NCBI RefSeq assembly: GCF_015244745.1
Contig: NZ_JABCQI010000001.1
Span: forward strand, 558,001-622,000
Direction: 5' to 3'
Source of the DNA: Gluconobacter cadivus
GTDB lineage: Bacteria; Pseudomonadota; Alphaproteobacteria; Acetobacterales; Acetobacteraceae
Length of the DNA: 64,000 nt
Shown piece after piece: positions 48,054 through 56,801 of the stretch. How positions within the stretch are numbered: the first letter of the stretch is position 1; each line of letters opens with the position of its first letter. A program made the position numbers and the translations under genes. Under the pieces are notes generated by a model that searched no databases, was not told where the DNA came from, and saw only the letters and a program-made list of their open reading frames with translations.

Positions 48054-48446
48054 TCACTTCGCAGGCAAGACGAACGGCGCAGCCTTGTCCTTGACGAAAA
48101 ACGCAAGGAACCGGGCAGGCTCGGTCTGGCTGGCATTGCGTCCAACAAGATGCACATCATCCGGCCCCTCAAAGAACGTCTGCCCCGGATGAAGGGTCAT
48201 AGGCTTCCCACCCCGGACCTGCATGACAACACTGCCCTGCAACACATAAACGAACACCGAAGCGCCATGCCGATGGATCGGGTCCGACCCGCCGGGTGGA
48301 TAATCGACGGTCAGCATGACCCCTTCTTTTACCGGTATGCCCGGCAGATCATGGGCCAGAAGCGGCGTGACCTTCGTTTCGGCATGAAGGGAAGACGTGC
48401 AGACGCACAAAGCCAAAGCGCCAAACGCAATAAAACGACGCATCAT
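48054..48446 (-). CDS. Exported cupin-domain protein
   Basis: A 130-residue protein with a signal peptide (FIAFGALALCVCTSSLHA) and one cupin barrel: the motif PIHRHGASVFVYVLQGSVVMQV has the metal-binding His and Glu pattern, and a second motif is near LHPGQTFFEGPDDVHLVGRN. It is a periplasmic metal-binding protein, possibly an enzyme or sensor. It lies between an Rrf2 regulator and the epimerase gene and is likely regulated by it. Confidence 0.8.
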   Translation of the reverse strand: MMRRFIAFGALALCVCTSSLHAETKVTPLLAHDLPGIPVKEGVMLTVDYPPGGSDPIHRHGASVFVYVLQGSVVMQVRGGKPMTLHPGQTFFEGPDDVHLVGRNASQTEPARFLAFFVKDKAAPFVLPAK

Positions 48447-48475
48447 TCTGTATTTCGATGTTGGATGTGAAAAAA

Positions 48476-49018
48476 TCAGTCCGTATCCGCAGACCGCCGC
48501 TGCCGGACTTTACTGGTCCGGCGTGTCTGGGAGCGGTTCTCAAGCCATCCCTGCGCCTGTCCCAGAAACGCAGGAGGCGCCTTGTTCCGCATGGAGCCTG
48601 CAAGATCGGCCAGAGATGTCCGCGCCAGTTCCTCGCGCATGGTCTGCTCGGCCCGCAGCAGGGCCGCATGAATGCTGCACACGCCTTTCGTGGCCCATTG
48701 CGGCGGCGCGTCATCGAACAGGACGCAGCGCCCGCGAATTTCCTGACAGTTAAAAAGGCTCTTCCGCCCCTCAGCCGCGTCCACAACATCCAGCACGCTG
48801 ATCTGCGTCGGAGGGCGGCCCAGCCTGTAGCCGCCCCTCAGCCCTTCGGAAGCCGCAAGAATCCCGGCCTTCTCCAGCTTCGGAAGCTGCTTGGCGATAA
48901 AGGCCGCCGGAATGTCCTGAAGCTCCGCCAGATCCAGACTGCTGACCGGTTCGGGATGCTCCACGAGCCACAACAGGCTGTGCAGGACGTATTCGGTGCT
49001 TGCGCCATAAAGTGCCAT
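48476..49018 (-). CDS. Rrf2-family transcriptional regulator
   Basis: A 180-residue protein: winged helix (SLDLAELQDIPAAFIAKQLPKLEKAG, ASEGLRGGYRL) followed by cysteines C91, C98 and C114 (CX6CX15C), the region where IscR and NsrR hold an Fe-S cluster. Spacing differs from both, so the sensor could be an Fe-S cluster or redox-active thiols. Signals might be NO, redox or iron state. The cupin and epimerase genes downstream are the likely regulon. A promoter-like sequence overlaps the ATG region. Confidence 0.85.
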   Translation of the reverse strand: MALYGASTEYVLHSLLWLVEHPEPVSSLDLAELQDIPAAFIAKQLPKLEKAGILAASEGLRGGYRLGRPPTQISVLDVVDAAEGRKSLFNCQEIRGRCVLFDDAPPQWATKGVCSIHAALLRAEQTMREELARTSLADLAGSMRNKAPPAFLGQAQGWLENRSQTRRTSKVRQRRSADTD

Positions 49019-49024
49019 ACGCAG

Positions 49025-49053
49025 ACCATATAAGTCCGCGTTTTGATTCGCAA
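49025..49053 (-). promoter_or_regulatory. Candidate promoter of the Rrf2 gene
   Basis: On the minus strand TTGCGA (49048-49053), 17 bases, TATGGT (49025-49030). Transcription would start about 7 bases downstream, at or next to the ATG at 49018. A leaderless or nearly leaderless message is possible. Only the hexamers and spacing support this. Confidence 0.35.
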
Positions 49054-49136
49054 GTCATCCACGCGCAGAAACGCAGGCTTCAAAAGCCTTGAAAAATCAT
49101 CCGTTTTTCAGAATACCCCGAAACGCCTGGCGCGGA

Positions 49137-49811
49137 TTACCCGCGCAGAAGCGACATAATCTCCATCCGGGCCGCATTGTCGTGCTGCCAGCTTCCGCGT
49201 GCGATGGACGTCACGGTCGTGGAACCGGGCGAGCGCACACCGCGCATGCTCATGCACATATGCTCGGCCTCAATCACGACCAGCACAGCTTCCGGCGCCA
49301 GAACATCTTCCATGCCCTGCGCGATCTGGTCCGTCAGACGCTCCTGAAGCTGCGGTCGACGCGCAAAGCCTTCCACCAGCCGCGCAATCTTGCTCAGTCC
49401 CGTCAGACGCCCCCCCGCCGGGAGGTAAGCCACATGCGCCTTGCCATAAACCGGCAGCAGATGATGCTCGCACATCGAATGGAAGCGGATATCCTTGACG
49501 ATCACCGCACCATGATGCCGGTCCGCCGAGAACTGCGTCTTCAGATGATCCCGCGGGTCCTGATGCAGGCCGCTGAACACTTCCAGATACATCTTCGCCA
49601 CGCGCTGCGGCGTATCGAGCAGTCCCTCGCGATCCGGGTTTTCACCCAGTGCCTCAAGAATTTCCCGCACAGCCCCCGCAATCCGCACTTCCGCATCCGC
49701 AGGCAGCGGCAACGCTCCCATCGGACGACGCTCCTCGGACGAGAGGCTCTCCTGACTGTCCGACTGATAGGCCGATGCGGTGGCTACGGTCGTGGCGTTC
49801 AGGTTGGTCAT
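49137..49811 (-). CDS. folE: GTP cyclohydrolase I
   Basis: A 224-residue type I enzyme converting GTP to dihydroneopterin triphosphate, the first step of folate and, via QueD, queuosine synthesis. It shows the zinc and active-site motif [22 protein letters not shown] (given in part) and [11 protein letters not shown]. It overlaps the folB-folK stop (ATGA), so it is last in folP, folB-folK, folE. The N-terminal 30 residues are an unconserved extension. Confidence 0.95.
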   Translation of the reverse strand: MTNLNATTVATASAYQSDSQESLSSEERRPMGALPLPADAEVRIAGAVREILEALGENPDREGLLDTPQRVAKMYLEVFSGLHQDPRDHLKTQFSADRHHGAVIVKDIRFHSMCEHHLLPVYGKAHVAYLPAGGRLTGLSKIARLVEGFARRPQLQERLTDQIAQGMEDVLAPEAVLVVIEAEHMCMSMRGVRSPGSTTVTSIARGSWQHDNAARMEIMSLLRG

Positions 49812-50707
49812 GCGGGTTCAGGCTCCTCTATGCCCCAACGGCCCGTGCCATCAGGGACGCGCCGGGTCACATCCCCCGGGCTCCGCGGCAGGACTGCTAG
49901 CGCGTCCCGCACGCGACGTCCACTAATGACATGATCTGGATCAATTTCCGCCAGCGGTTCCAGCACAAAAGCCCGCTCGAACAGACAAGCATGCGGCAGC
50001 CTCAGAACCCGGTCCCGAACCTCCCGCGCGCCATAATAAAGAACATCAATATCCACGGCCCTCGCGCCCCAGCGCACGCCCGGCACACGTCCCAGCTCCG
50101 CCTCGATCGCTTTGCACTCCCGCAGAAGCGCATGAGGCGCCAGCGTCGTCCGTCCGGTCGCACAAATATTGACGAATGTCGGCTGCTCCACGCCGCCCCA
50201 GGGCGCACTGTCATACAGCGACGACACCTTCACGATCTCCAGCCCGCCCACAAGCGACAGCCGATCCACAGCCGCCGCCAGAACAGCCTCCCTTTCTCCA
50301 AGATTGCTACCCAGAGAGAGCGCAACCTCGTAAACCCGGGCCTGTTCCACCACCACGGCCGTCCCTGACACCACATACGGCACCGGCGCGGACGGTTTGC
50401 GGACTTCAACCCGAACCCACTCCACACGCTCAAGCCGCGCCAGCACACTCTGCGCCATCCGCCCGGCGACCGTCTCGATAAGCTGAAGCGGCTTTCCAGT
50501 CACGATGTCCGACGCGATATCGCACAGCGTCCCGTAACAGACGGCCTGTTCGTAATCATCGCCCGCAATCGCATCCGACAGATCCGCCCGGATCTCGATA
50601 TCCACCACGAAACGCTGCCCGATCCGCGTCTCTTCGGGCAGGACACCATGATAGCCAAACAGACACAGATCCCGCACGAAAACAGACGTCAGGGCAGGCA
50701 CAATCAT
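49808..50707 (-). CDS. folBK: Bifunctional dihydroneopterin aldolase/HPPK
   Basis: A 299-residue fusion. The N-terminal dihydroneopterin aldolase (FolB, about 1-125) has [11 protein letters not shown] and [13 protein letters not shown]. The C-terminal 2-amino-4-hydroxy-6-hydroxymethyldihydropterin pyrophosphokinase (FolK, from about 130) has [13 protein letters not shown] and the [15 protein letters not shown] and [17 protein letters not shown] signatures. The two successive folate steps are thus in one chain. It overlaps folP and folE by four bases each. Confidence 0.92.
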   Translation of the reverse strand: MIVPALTSVFVRDLCLFGYHGVLPEETRIGQRFVVDIEIRADLSDAIAGDDYEQAVCYGTLCDIASDIVTGKPLQLIETVAGRMAQSVLARLERVEWVRVEVRKPSAPVPYVVSGTAVVVEQARVYEVALSLGSNLGEREAVLAAAVDRLSLVGGLEIVKVSSLYDSAPWGGVEQPTFVNICATGRTTLAPHALLRECKAIEAELGRVPGVRWGARAVDIDVLYYGAREVRDRVLRLPHACLFERAFVLEPLAEIDPDHVISGRRVRDALAVLPRSPGDVTRRVPDGTGRWGIEEPEPA

Positions 50708-51501
50708 CGGACATCCTTCAAAATCTGAAGCATTTTCAACGCATCCACATGCTCGCGCACGTCATGCACCCTCAGGACCGCAGCGCCCTGCTCCACCCCG
50801 TACAAATGGGTCGCCAGCGTTCCCGCCAGCCGCTCGGACGCCGCACGCCCCAGAAAATGCCCGAACATGGATTTGCGCGACACCCCCAGCAGAACCGGCA
50901 ACCCATATTCGGTTCGCAGATCCCCCAGCCGCGCCACGGCCTCCACATTCTGCACCTGCGCCTTGCCGAACCCCACACCCGGGTCCAGCACAATCCGATC
51001 GCGCATAATCCCGGCCTTTTCTGCCAGTTCCAGCGACCGGTCAAAGAAACGCCGCCAGTCCGCGCGCAGATCCAGCGCCTCGTCCACGTCATGACGGTTA
51101 TGCATCACAATCACCGTCGCGTCCGAATCCGCCACCACCGAGGCCATGTCCGGGTCCGCCTGCAATCCCCAGACATCGTTGATGACCGCCGCACCGGCCT
51201 CAAGCGCCCGCTTCGCGACGAACGCCTTGGTCGTGTCCACCGAAACGACCACTCCGTCCTCGACCAACTGCCCCACGACCGGCGCAAGACGCGCCCATTC
51301 CTCCTCCGCCGCAACCGGCGCAAAACCCGGCCGCGTGGACTCGGCCCCCACGTCCAGCAGGTCCGCCCCATCCGCCACGAGCGCCCGCCCATGGGCCAGA
51401 GCCGCTTCAGGCCGAAAAAAGCGGCCTCCGTCAGAAAAGGAATCCGGCGTGACGTTCACAATCCCCATGACCGCCACCTGCCCGTTTCCAAACCGGTTCA
51501 T
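50704..51501 (-). CDS. folP: Dihydropteroate synthase
   Basis: A 265-residue TIM-barrel enzyme joining pterin pyrophosphate with p-aminobenzoate, the sulfonamide target. It has VMGIVNVTPDSFSDGG, DVGAESTRPGF and INDVWGLQADPDM. The start is the ATG at 51501 (MNRFGNGQVAVMG), with GGGAACGG upstream; other in-frame starts lie in the GGDEF/EAL gene 35 bases upstream. Its stop overlaps folB-folK by ATGA. Confidence 0.93.
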   Translation of the reverse strand: MNRFGNGQVAVMGIVNVTPDSFSDGGRFFRPEAALAHGRALVADGADLLDVGAESTRPGFAPVAAEEEWARLAPVVGQLVEDGVVVSVDTTKAFVAKRALEAGAAVINDVWGLQADPDMASVVADSDATVIVMHNRHDVDEALDLRADWRRFFDRSLELAEKAGIMRDRIVLDPGVGFGKAQVQNVEAVARLGDLRTEYGLPVLLGVSRKSMFGHFLGRAASERLAGTLATHLYGVEQGAAVLRVHDVREHVDALKMLQILKDVR

Positions 51502-51536
51502 GCTGCCGTTCCCATCCACAGTCTCCACATATCTTT

Positions 51537-54110
51537 TCAGGACAGATCCGCCACCCGGCGCGCCCAGAAGAGCGGTACGTCTTCCTCCGGAACCGGGCGC
51601 CCCAGATAGAACCCCTGAACTTCCGTACAACCCTGCTCCTGCAAATGGCGGCAATGCTCCGGCGACGAGACGCCCTCCGCCGTTACCGCGACGCCAAGAT
51701 CCCGTCCCAGCGCAATCACATTCCGCACCACCGCCGCACTGCGCGCATCCTGCAACATGTCCTGAATGAAGGCCGCATCCAGCTTGATCTTGGAAAACGG
51801 AAACTGTCGCAGATACATCAGCGTCGAAAATCCCTTGCCGAAATCATCCAGCGCAATTCCAACACCCCTGAATTCCAGTTCGCGAAAAGCATGGTGTACA
51901 CGGGGCCCCACCTCAAGCGCCTGCGTCTCCGTCACTTCGATCTGCAACCGGTGGGCCTCCAGCCCCGTATGCGCCAAAACCTGGAAAATACGCCCCGCAA
52001 TATCGGGAAGGGAAAAATGCGTCGCCGTCATGTTGACCGAAATCCATAATGGAACCGGCCAGCGCCGCGCTGCCCGACATGCTGTCTCCAGAACCCAGAA
52101 ATCGAACTCCAGCCCGCTCCCAGTCTCGACAATCGTATCGATAACCTTTTCGATCGACAGATGTTTGTGCGCCGCCCCCTTCCACCGGGACAGCGCCTCA
52201 AATCCGATCACCATTCCGGTCTGGGCATTGACGATGGGCTGATACACCAGCGCGAATGCTTTTTGCCGCAAAGCCTGACGCACATCCCTGAACAGACTCT
52301 GCTGACGGCTTCCCGCCATCTCCTCGCACGGATCAAAAATGCTGTAACGCCCGACCCGCTCTCCCCGCGCATCCCGCAGCGCTGTCTCGACAGCCTCCAC
52401 CAGCACCTCACCGTCACCGGTCGTCGATACCGCCATACCAATTGCGGGCTCCACGTCGATAACATCCCCGGCTACGCTAACAGCGCCGCTCAGCGTCAAC
52501 AGAATTTCCAGCGCCAGCGCCTCAAGAAACTGGCGTTTCCGCTCGACCGGAATTCCTGTCACAACCGCCAGATCCATCGCGCCGTACCGCGCTACGAAAC
52601 ATCCCTCCGCGCCGTTCAGATGGGCGGGGACATTCCGTGCAAGACAGGCCTTCAGTCGCGAAAGGCTCTTCTGAAGAACCTCTGCAGCCTCGTCCGGCGT
52701 CACCACACGCCGCCGCCCGAGACTGGAGACATCCAGCGAGATGAGAACGACCACGAACGCCTGTGCGCCACGCATCGTCTCCAGAAGCCTTTTCTGAAGA
52801 TGCTCCTGACAGGCCAGCCGGTTCGGCAACCCGGTCAGAGCATCATGCCGCACGCGATGAAAATGCCGCTCCCGCACACGCTGGAGAGCCGTCACGTCGG
52901 CGCCCACTCCCAGATATCCCCGAAACACTCCGCCCCGGAACACCGGCTCTCCCGTCAGCATCCACCAACGCGCGTCTGACCCGGCCACGGCCCGAACCAC
53001 CAGTTCCCGAAACGCCAGCCGATGCATCAGACAATACGCCAGATGTCGTTCTGAAGAGATCGAACCAGACTGATCAAAGCTGGCCGCGGGTATCTCCAGC
53101 AGGCTTGCCAGCGTCCTACCCGCGATCTGCGTTTCATCACGCCCCAGAATCCGGCAAAGCCCCGCCGATGGGTTGCGCAGAACACCCGCCTCGTCCGTCT
53201 CCCAGAGCCAGCGCCCGGTCGGTGCCGCAGAGCGCCGCGTGAGAAGCGACAGGATATCTGCCTGCTCCCGCTGTTTCAGACGCGCAATCTGCATCCGCCA
53301 CAACAGAACACCCACCAGCCGGCTGATCCCCACAACGAAAAGCCCGCACACCGTCGCCATAAGAAAGAACGACGCCGTAAACAGGACCGACCGGTAAAAA
53401 CAGCCCTCCAGCAGCGCCCCATAGGCCCCTGCGATGATCGGGACAACCATGGCCTCAACGGCTCCACTCACCGGAGCACAGAGCAGAAGGGGCGCCATCA
53501 GCCCAAAACACACACCAAGCGTCAGAAGATGGATGTCTTCACAATGCAGCCGAAACACCAGAATAATGAAAACGAACCAGACGAGCCCCAATGCCCCATT
53601 CAACATCCGCAACGCCCTGCGGATCGCCGCGTAATCCGCAAAACTCCGCATGCTTCTGATGTTTGGCTGAACCCGGAAAAACCAGAGTAGTAAAGCGCCT
53701 TCGATCCCCACAAACAGGAAAAGGGCCAGCCACCAGCTCGATGACCACACACCCAGCGCCACCACCGGCGCACTCACCGCCTGCGCCAGAAGATGAATGG
53801 GAAAAAGGAGCCTCAGGGAACGCAGCTGCCCCCTGTTGAACGCAGTCTGAAAAGACGCCGGAACCTGCGTCGCCTGAAAAAACAGGGCTTTTTTCAAAAC
53901 GGGGGAACGGCTGCGGTTAAAAACGCTCAAGACGGCCCATCGCACCACCAGCGATTGCCGGAACCACCGTCTCAGGCGCGTTCCCCCGGAAGGCCGCCGG
54001 TCCGGCTCCTCAGCACAGGGCCCGTCCTGACACCCTGCTGCGCCAGAAACCCCGGATCCCCGTTCCCCACCAGCGCTGCTCCCCGCGCCGGACTGTCTGT
54101 CGTCTTTCAT
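51537..54110 (-). CDS. Membrane GGDEF/EAL protein, likely c-di-GMP phosphodiesterase
   Basis: An 857-residue protein: low-complexity N-terminus, about six membrane helices (roughly 100-270), a PAS-like domain (WLWETDEAGVLRNPSAG, 300-410), a GGDEF domain (HDALTGLPNR at 422) and an EAL domain (620-845). The GGDEF motif is degraded to RYGAMD at 508-513, so cyclase activity is unlikely. EAL keeps E638-A-L, the E-T-E near 727, D755-D756 and K775, so it should degrade c-di-GMP. It probably links envelope or redox state to motility or biofilm. Confidence 0.88.
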   Translation of the reverse strand: MKDDRQSGAGSSAGGERGSGVSGAAGCQDGPCAEEPDRRPSGGTRLRRWFRQSLVVRWAVLSVFNRSRSPVLKKALFFQATQVPASFQTAFNRGQLRSLRLLFPIHLLAQAVSAPVVALGVWSSSWWLALFLFVGIEGALLLWFFRVQPNIRSMRSFADYAAIRRALRMLNGALGLVWFVFIILVFRLHCEDIHLLTLGVCFGLMAPLLLCAPVSGAVEAMVVPIIAGAYGALLEGCFYRSVLFTASFFLMATVCGLFVVGISRLVGVLLWRMQIARLKQREQADILSLLTRRSAAPTGRWLWETDEAGVLRNPSAGLCRILGRDETQIAGRTLASLLEIPAASFDQSGSISSERHLAYCLMHRLAFRELVVRAVAGSDARWWMLTGEPVFRGGVFRGYLGVGADVTALQRVRERHFHRVRHDALTGLPNRLACQEHLQKRLLETMRGAQAFVVVLISLDVSSLGRRRVVTPDEAAEVLQKSLSRLKACLARNVPAHLNGAEGCFVARYGAMDLAVVTGIPVERKRQFLEALALEILLTLSGAVSVAGDVIDVEPAIGMAVSTTGDGEVLVEAVETALRDARGERVGRYSIFDPCEEMAGSRQQSLFRDVRQALRQKAFALVYQPIVNAQTGMVIGFEALSRWKGAAHKHLSIEKVIDTIVETGSGLEFDFWVLETACRAARRWPVPLWISVNMTATHFSLPDIAGRIFQVLAHTGLEAHRLQIEVTETQALEVGPRVHHAFRELEFRGVGIALDDFGKGFSTLMYLRQFPFSKIKLDAAFIQDMLQDARSAAVVRNVIALGRDLGVAVTAEGVSSPEHCRHLQEQGCTEVQGFYLGRPVPEEDVPLFWARRVADLS

Positions 54111-54252
54111 ACACCATCATACCAGTGGAGCACGTCAAAAATCCGAAACGACTTCGTCAGGATCAGAAGAACGCCGTTTCACGAAAACAGGAAAACCATA
54201 CCGGCAAATACGCGCTTGCCAAACCCCGGAAAACCGGTTCCGCACGAGTTCC

Positions 54253-54289
54253 TTTAACGTTCACGAAGTCTCCCTTCGCGAACGTTAAA
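54253..54289. promoter_or_regulatory. Long hairpin TTAACGTTC-(A)CGAAG...CTTCG(C)-GAACGTTAA
   Basis: Outer arms of 9 bp and inner arms of 5 bp, offset by one unpaired base on each side, flank a five-base loop in the gap between the dsbA-like stop and the GGDEF/EAL start. There is no T-run on the strand of these genes. The outer arms resemble a dimeric operator; the whole could be an RNA hairpin. The rest of 54111-54339 contains no gene. Confidence 0.4.
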
Positions 54290-54339
54290 AACACCAGCCG
54301 TTTTTAACTTTTCAGCAAGGATTTCTCGTACCCAAACCC

Positions 54340-55098
54340 TCAGGCTTTACGCGCACGCTCCAGAAACGCATCCATCTGATCTGCCTCAAGCGCCCCCGGC
54401 GCGACAGCCGCCGTACCAAAAATGAAGGTCGGCGTCCCATCCAGACCAACCGCGCGTCCCTGATCCAGATTGGTCGTGATCAGCGCCACGGTCTGGGGCG
54501 AGCTCATATCCGCCGTCAGCTTCTTCGCATCCAGACCATTGGCCTGCGCCAGAGCGACGATCCGCTCCATGCTGGGCTTGGTGGTGTCTTCCATCAGCGC
54601 CTTGCGCATGACGTCATATTTACCCTGCGCACTGGCCGCGAAAATGGCCCGCGTATCCAGAACGCTGTTGCTCCCCAGAACCGGCACGACTTTCTCAACA
54701 AGCCGCACGTCCGGATGACGGGCCAGGAAACGATCCACCTCGCCCATCATGGACCGGCAATACGAACAGCGCGGATCGTAGAACTCCACAACCGTGATCT
54801 TCCCATGCGGATTGCCCCGGATGGCAAAGTCAGGAGCGCTCTGAAGCTCGGACTGATGCGCCTTCACAGCTGCAAGCGTCGAATCCTGCTTCTGCTCCTC
54901 GGCCTTTTCACGGATCGAGCGAATAGCATCCGTCAGAATGCTCGGGTCGTTCTGCAATGCGTCGCGCATGATGCCGACAATCTCGGCGCGCTGGGCTGGC
55001 GTGAAAGACGTGGCCGGAGCCGCCAGAGCCTGTCCGCCCACAAGAAAGGCCATTCCGGCAACAACAGCAGACGCCGTGGCAAGCAGATGGTGTTTCAA
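54340..55098 (-). CDS. DsbA-family periplasmic thiol oxidoreductase
   Basis: A 252-residue protein with a signal peptide (KHHLLATASAVVAGMAFLV, ending ALAAP). A helical N-terminal segment is followed by a thioredoxin-fold DsbA domain with the active-site CSYC in DPRCSYCRSM and the cis-proline loop DGTPTFIFG. It resembles ScsC/DsbG-like disulfide proteins. I start at TTG 55098, which has GGAG seven bases upstream and gives a classical signal peptide; the ATG at 55152 has a poor ribosome-binding site. It may fold envelope or flagellar proteins. Confidence 0.82.
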   Translation of the reverse strand: MKHHLLATASAVVAGMAFLVGGQALAAPATSFTPAQRAEIVGIMRDALQNDPSILTDAIRSIREKAEEQKQDSTLAAVKAHQSELQSAPDFAIRGNPHGKITVVEFYDPRCSYCRSMMGEVDRFLARHPDVRLVEKVVPVLGSNSVLDTRAIFAASAQGKYDVMRKALMEDTTKPSMERIVALAQANGLDAKKLTADMSSPQTVALITTNLDQGRAVGLDGTPTFIFGTAAVAPGALEADQMDAFLERARKA

Positions 55099-55330
55099 TG
55101 GAAAGCTCCGGATCAGCTGAAAGAAAGACAGAATGTCTGATCCATACGCCATAAAGAACGTCCACCGCAAAGAGAAGACACCAACTCGCCCCTCCCACAA
55201 ACCGCAGATTGCCGTTATGAGGGAACAAGAGCCGGAACCGGACCCACGGCGCAGACCCGTCTGCCCGCGCCCGTCCTCCGCAAAGGCCACGAGGCCGGAC
55301 AGTCGTGACCAGACATTGGAGAAACGCCAG

Positions 55331-56749
55331 GTGGCGCATCGTCAGCACCAGATTTCCACCCCGGACGCCACACAGACCCGTCGCATCGCGTCCCGTCTCC
55401 CGGCCTCACTGATGGCCTCGGTAGCCTCGGGCCTCCTTCTGGGCGCCTGCTCGTGGATCCCGGGCTCCCATCTCGTGGGCATCAGCGAAACAGCCGCCCC
55501 CGCAGGCGGCAGCATCGGCACGGTCGTCGCCGACGAGCCCCAAGCCGCGCTGGTCGGCCATGACGTGCTGGCCCGCGGCGGCAACGCTGCCGATGCCGCA
55601 ACCGCCACGGCCCTCGCCCTCGGCGTTACCCTGCCCTCCCGCGCCTCCTATGGCGGCGGCGGCGCGTGCCTGATCAGCCGCCCCGGCGAAGCGGCGCAGT
55701 CCATTTCCTTCCTGCCCCACCCCGGCACCAGCAAAGGCGCCGACCGCCCGGCCGGTACGCCTGCCAGCTTCCGCGGCCTGTATCTGATGCAGCTCCATTT
55801 CGGCACGGTCGAGTTCAACGATCTGATCGCCCCGGCCCTGAACCTCGCCAGCACTGGCATCACCGTCAGCCGCGCCCTGGCAACCGATCTGGCCGCCGTC
55901 CACACGGCCCTTCTCGCGGATGAAAATGCGCGCGCCATTTTCGGACGCGGCGAAGCCAACACGCTCGCCGCCGGCGACAGTCTGGCCCAGCCCCGTCTCG
56001 CAGGCTTCCTCGAACGCATCCGCGTCGCCGGCGTCGGCGATCTCTATAACGGCGCCCTCGCCGACGTTTACGTCACCGCAGCCCAGAAAGCGGGCGGCGG
56101 CCTGAACGACGACGACATGCGGCAGACCCTCCCCGTCCAGACGGACGCCCTGACGGCCCGTCAGGGTGGCATAAACGCCGCGTTCCTCGCCCCGCCCGCC
56201 GATGGCGGCCTCGGCGCGGCGATCCGATACACGACGGGCGCCTCGGCACAGGGCGCTGTCGCCGCATGGCGCGCCTCGGGTAACACGACCCTCGCCGCCG
56301 CTCAGGCCGCCCTCGACAGCGGCCATTCCGGCAACGGCAGTCTGCCGTCCCTTCCGGCTTCGACGTCCTTCGTCGTGACCGACCATTCGGGCATGGCGGT
56401 CGCCTGCGCCCTGAGTGAAAATAACCTGTTTGGAACAGGCCGTATCGCTGGCAGCACCGGCGTTGTCCTCAGTGCTTCCCCGGCCCGGACCCCACAGCCC
56501 CTGCTCTCCGCTGCAATCCTGCGTGACCAGCGCAGCCTGCGCGCCGTCATCGCCGCTTCAGGGCAAAATGAAGCCGCAGACGCCGTCGGAGACGCGGCCC
56601 GCGCCGCCGCCCATGACGCCCCGATCCCCCATGAAGGCGCCGGTCGCATCAACGCGATTGTCTGCCACGGCGACGATTCGTGCCACGGCGTCACCGACCC
56701 CCGCGCCGCAGGCCTCGCGGCAGGCACCACAAACGACAGCACCCACTAA
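55331..56749 (+). CDS. Lipoprotein gamma-glutamyltransferase-like protein
   Basis: A 472-residue GGT-family homologue. An N-terminal signal with lipobox LLGAC suggests membrane anchoring. The large-subunit start is clear (VLARGGNAADAATATALALGVT, SYGGGGACLIS). The small-subunit processing site, normally Thr-Thr-His, reads S344-T345-S-F, so the usual Thr nucleophile may be Ser344. The protein is also shorter than canonical enzymes. The start is GTG 55331, preceded by GGAGA; an ATG at 55133 would add about 66 unconserved residues. The function could be glutathione-related or divergent. Confidence 0.75.
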   Translation: MAHRQHQISTPDATQTRRIASRLPASLMASVASGLLLGACSWIPGSHLVGISETAAPAGGSIGTVVADEPQAALVGHDVLARGGNAADAATATALALGVTLPSRASYGGGGACLISRPGEAAQSISFLPHPGTSKGADRPAGTPASFRGLYLMQLHFGTVEFNDLIAPALNLASTGITVSRALATDLAAVHTALLADENARAIFGRGEANTLAAGDSLAQPRLAGFLERIRVAGVGDLYNGALADVYVTAAQKAGGGLNDDDMRQTLPVQTDALTARQGGINAAFLAPPADGGLGAAIRYTTGASAQGAVAAWRASGNTTLAAAQAALDSGHSGNGSLPSLPASTSFVVTDHSGMAVACALSENNLFGTGRIAGSTGVVLSASPARTPQPLLSAAILRDQRSLRAVIAASGQNEAADAVGDAARAAAHDAPIPHEGAGRINAIVCHGDDSCHGVTDPRAAGLAAGTTNDSTH

Positions 56750-56754
56750 CAAAA

Positions 56755-56789
56755 AAGCCCCGCCGATTGTTGAACCGGCGGGGCTTTTT
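56755..56789. terminator. Bidirectional intrinsic terminator
   Basis: After A-rich sequence, AGCCCCGCCG, a loop, CGGCGGGGCT and five T. It lies between the GGT-like gene and the converging fliP gene and should stop both. Confidence 0.93.
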
Positions 56790-56801
56790 CATCTCCGGAT
56801 C

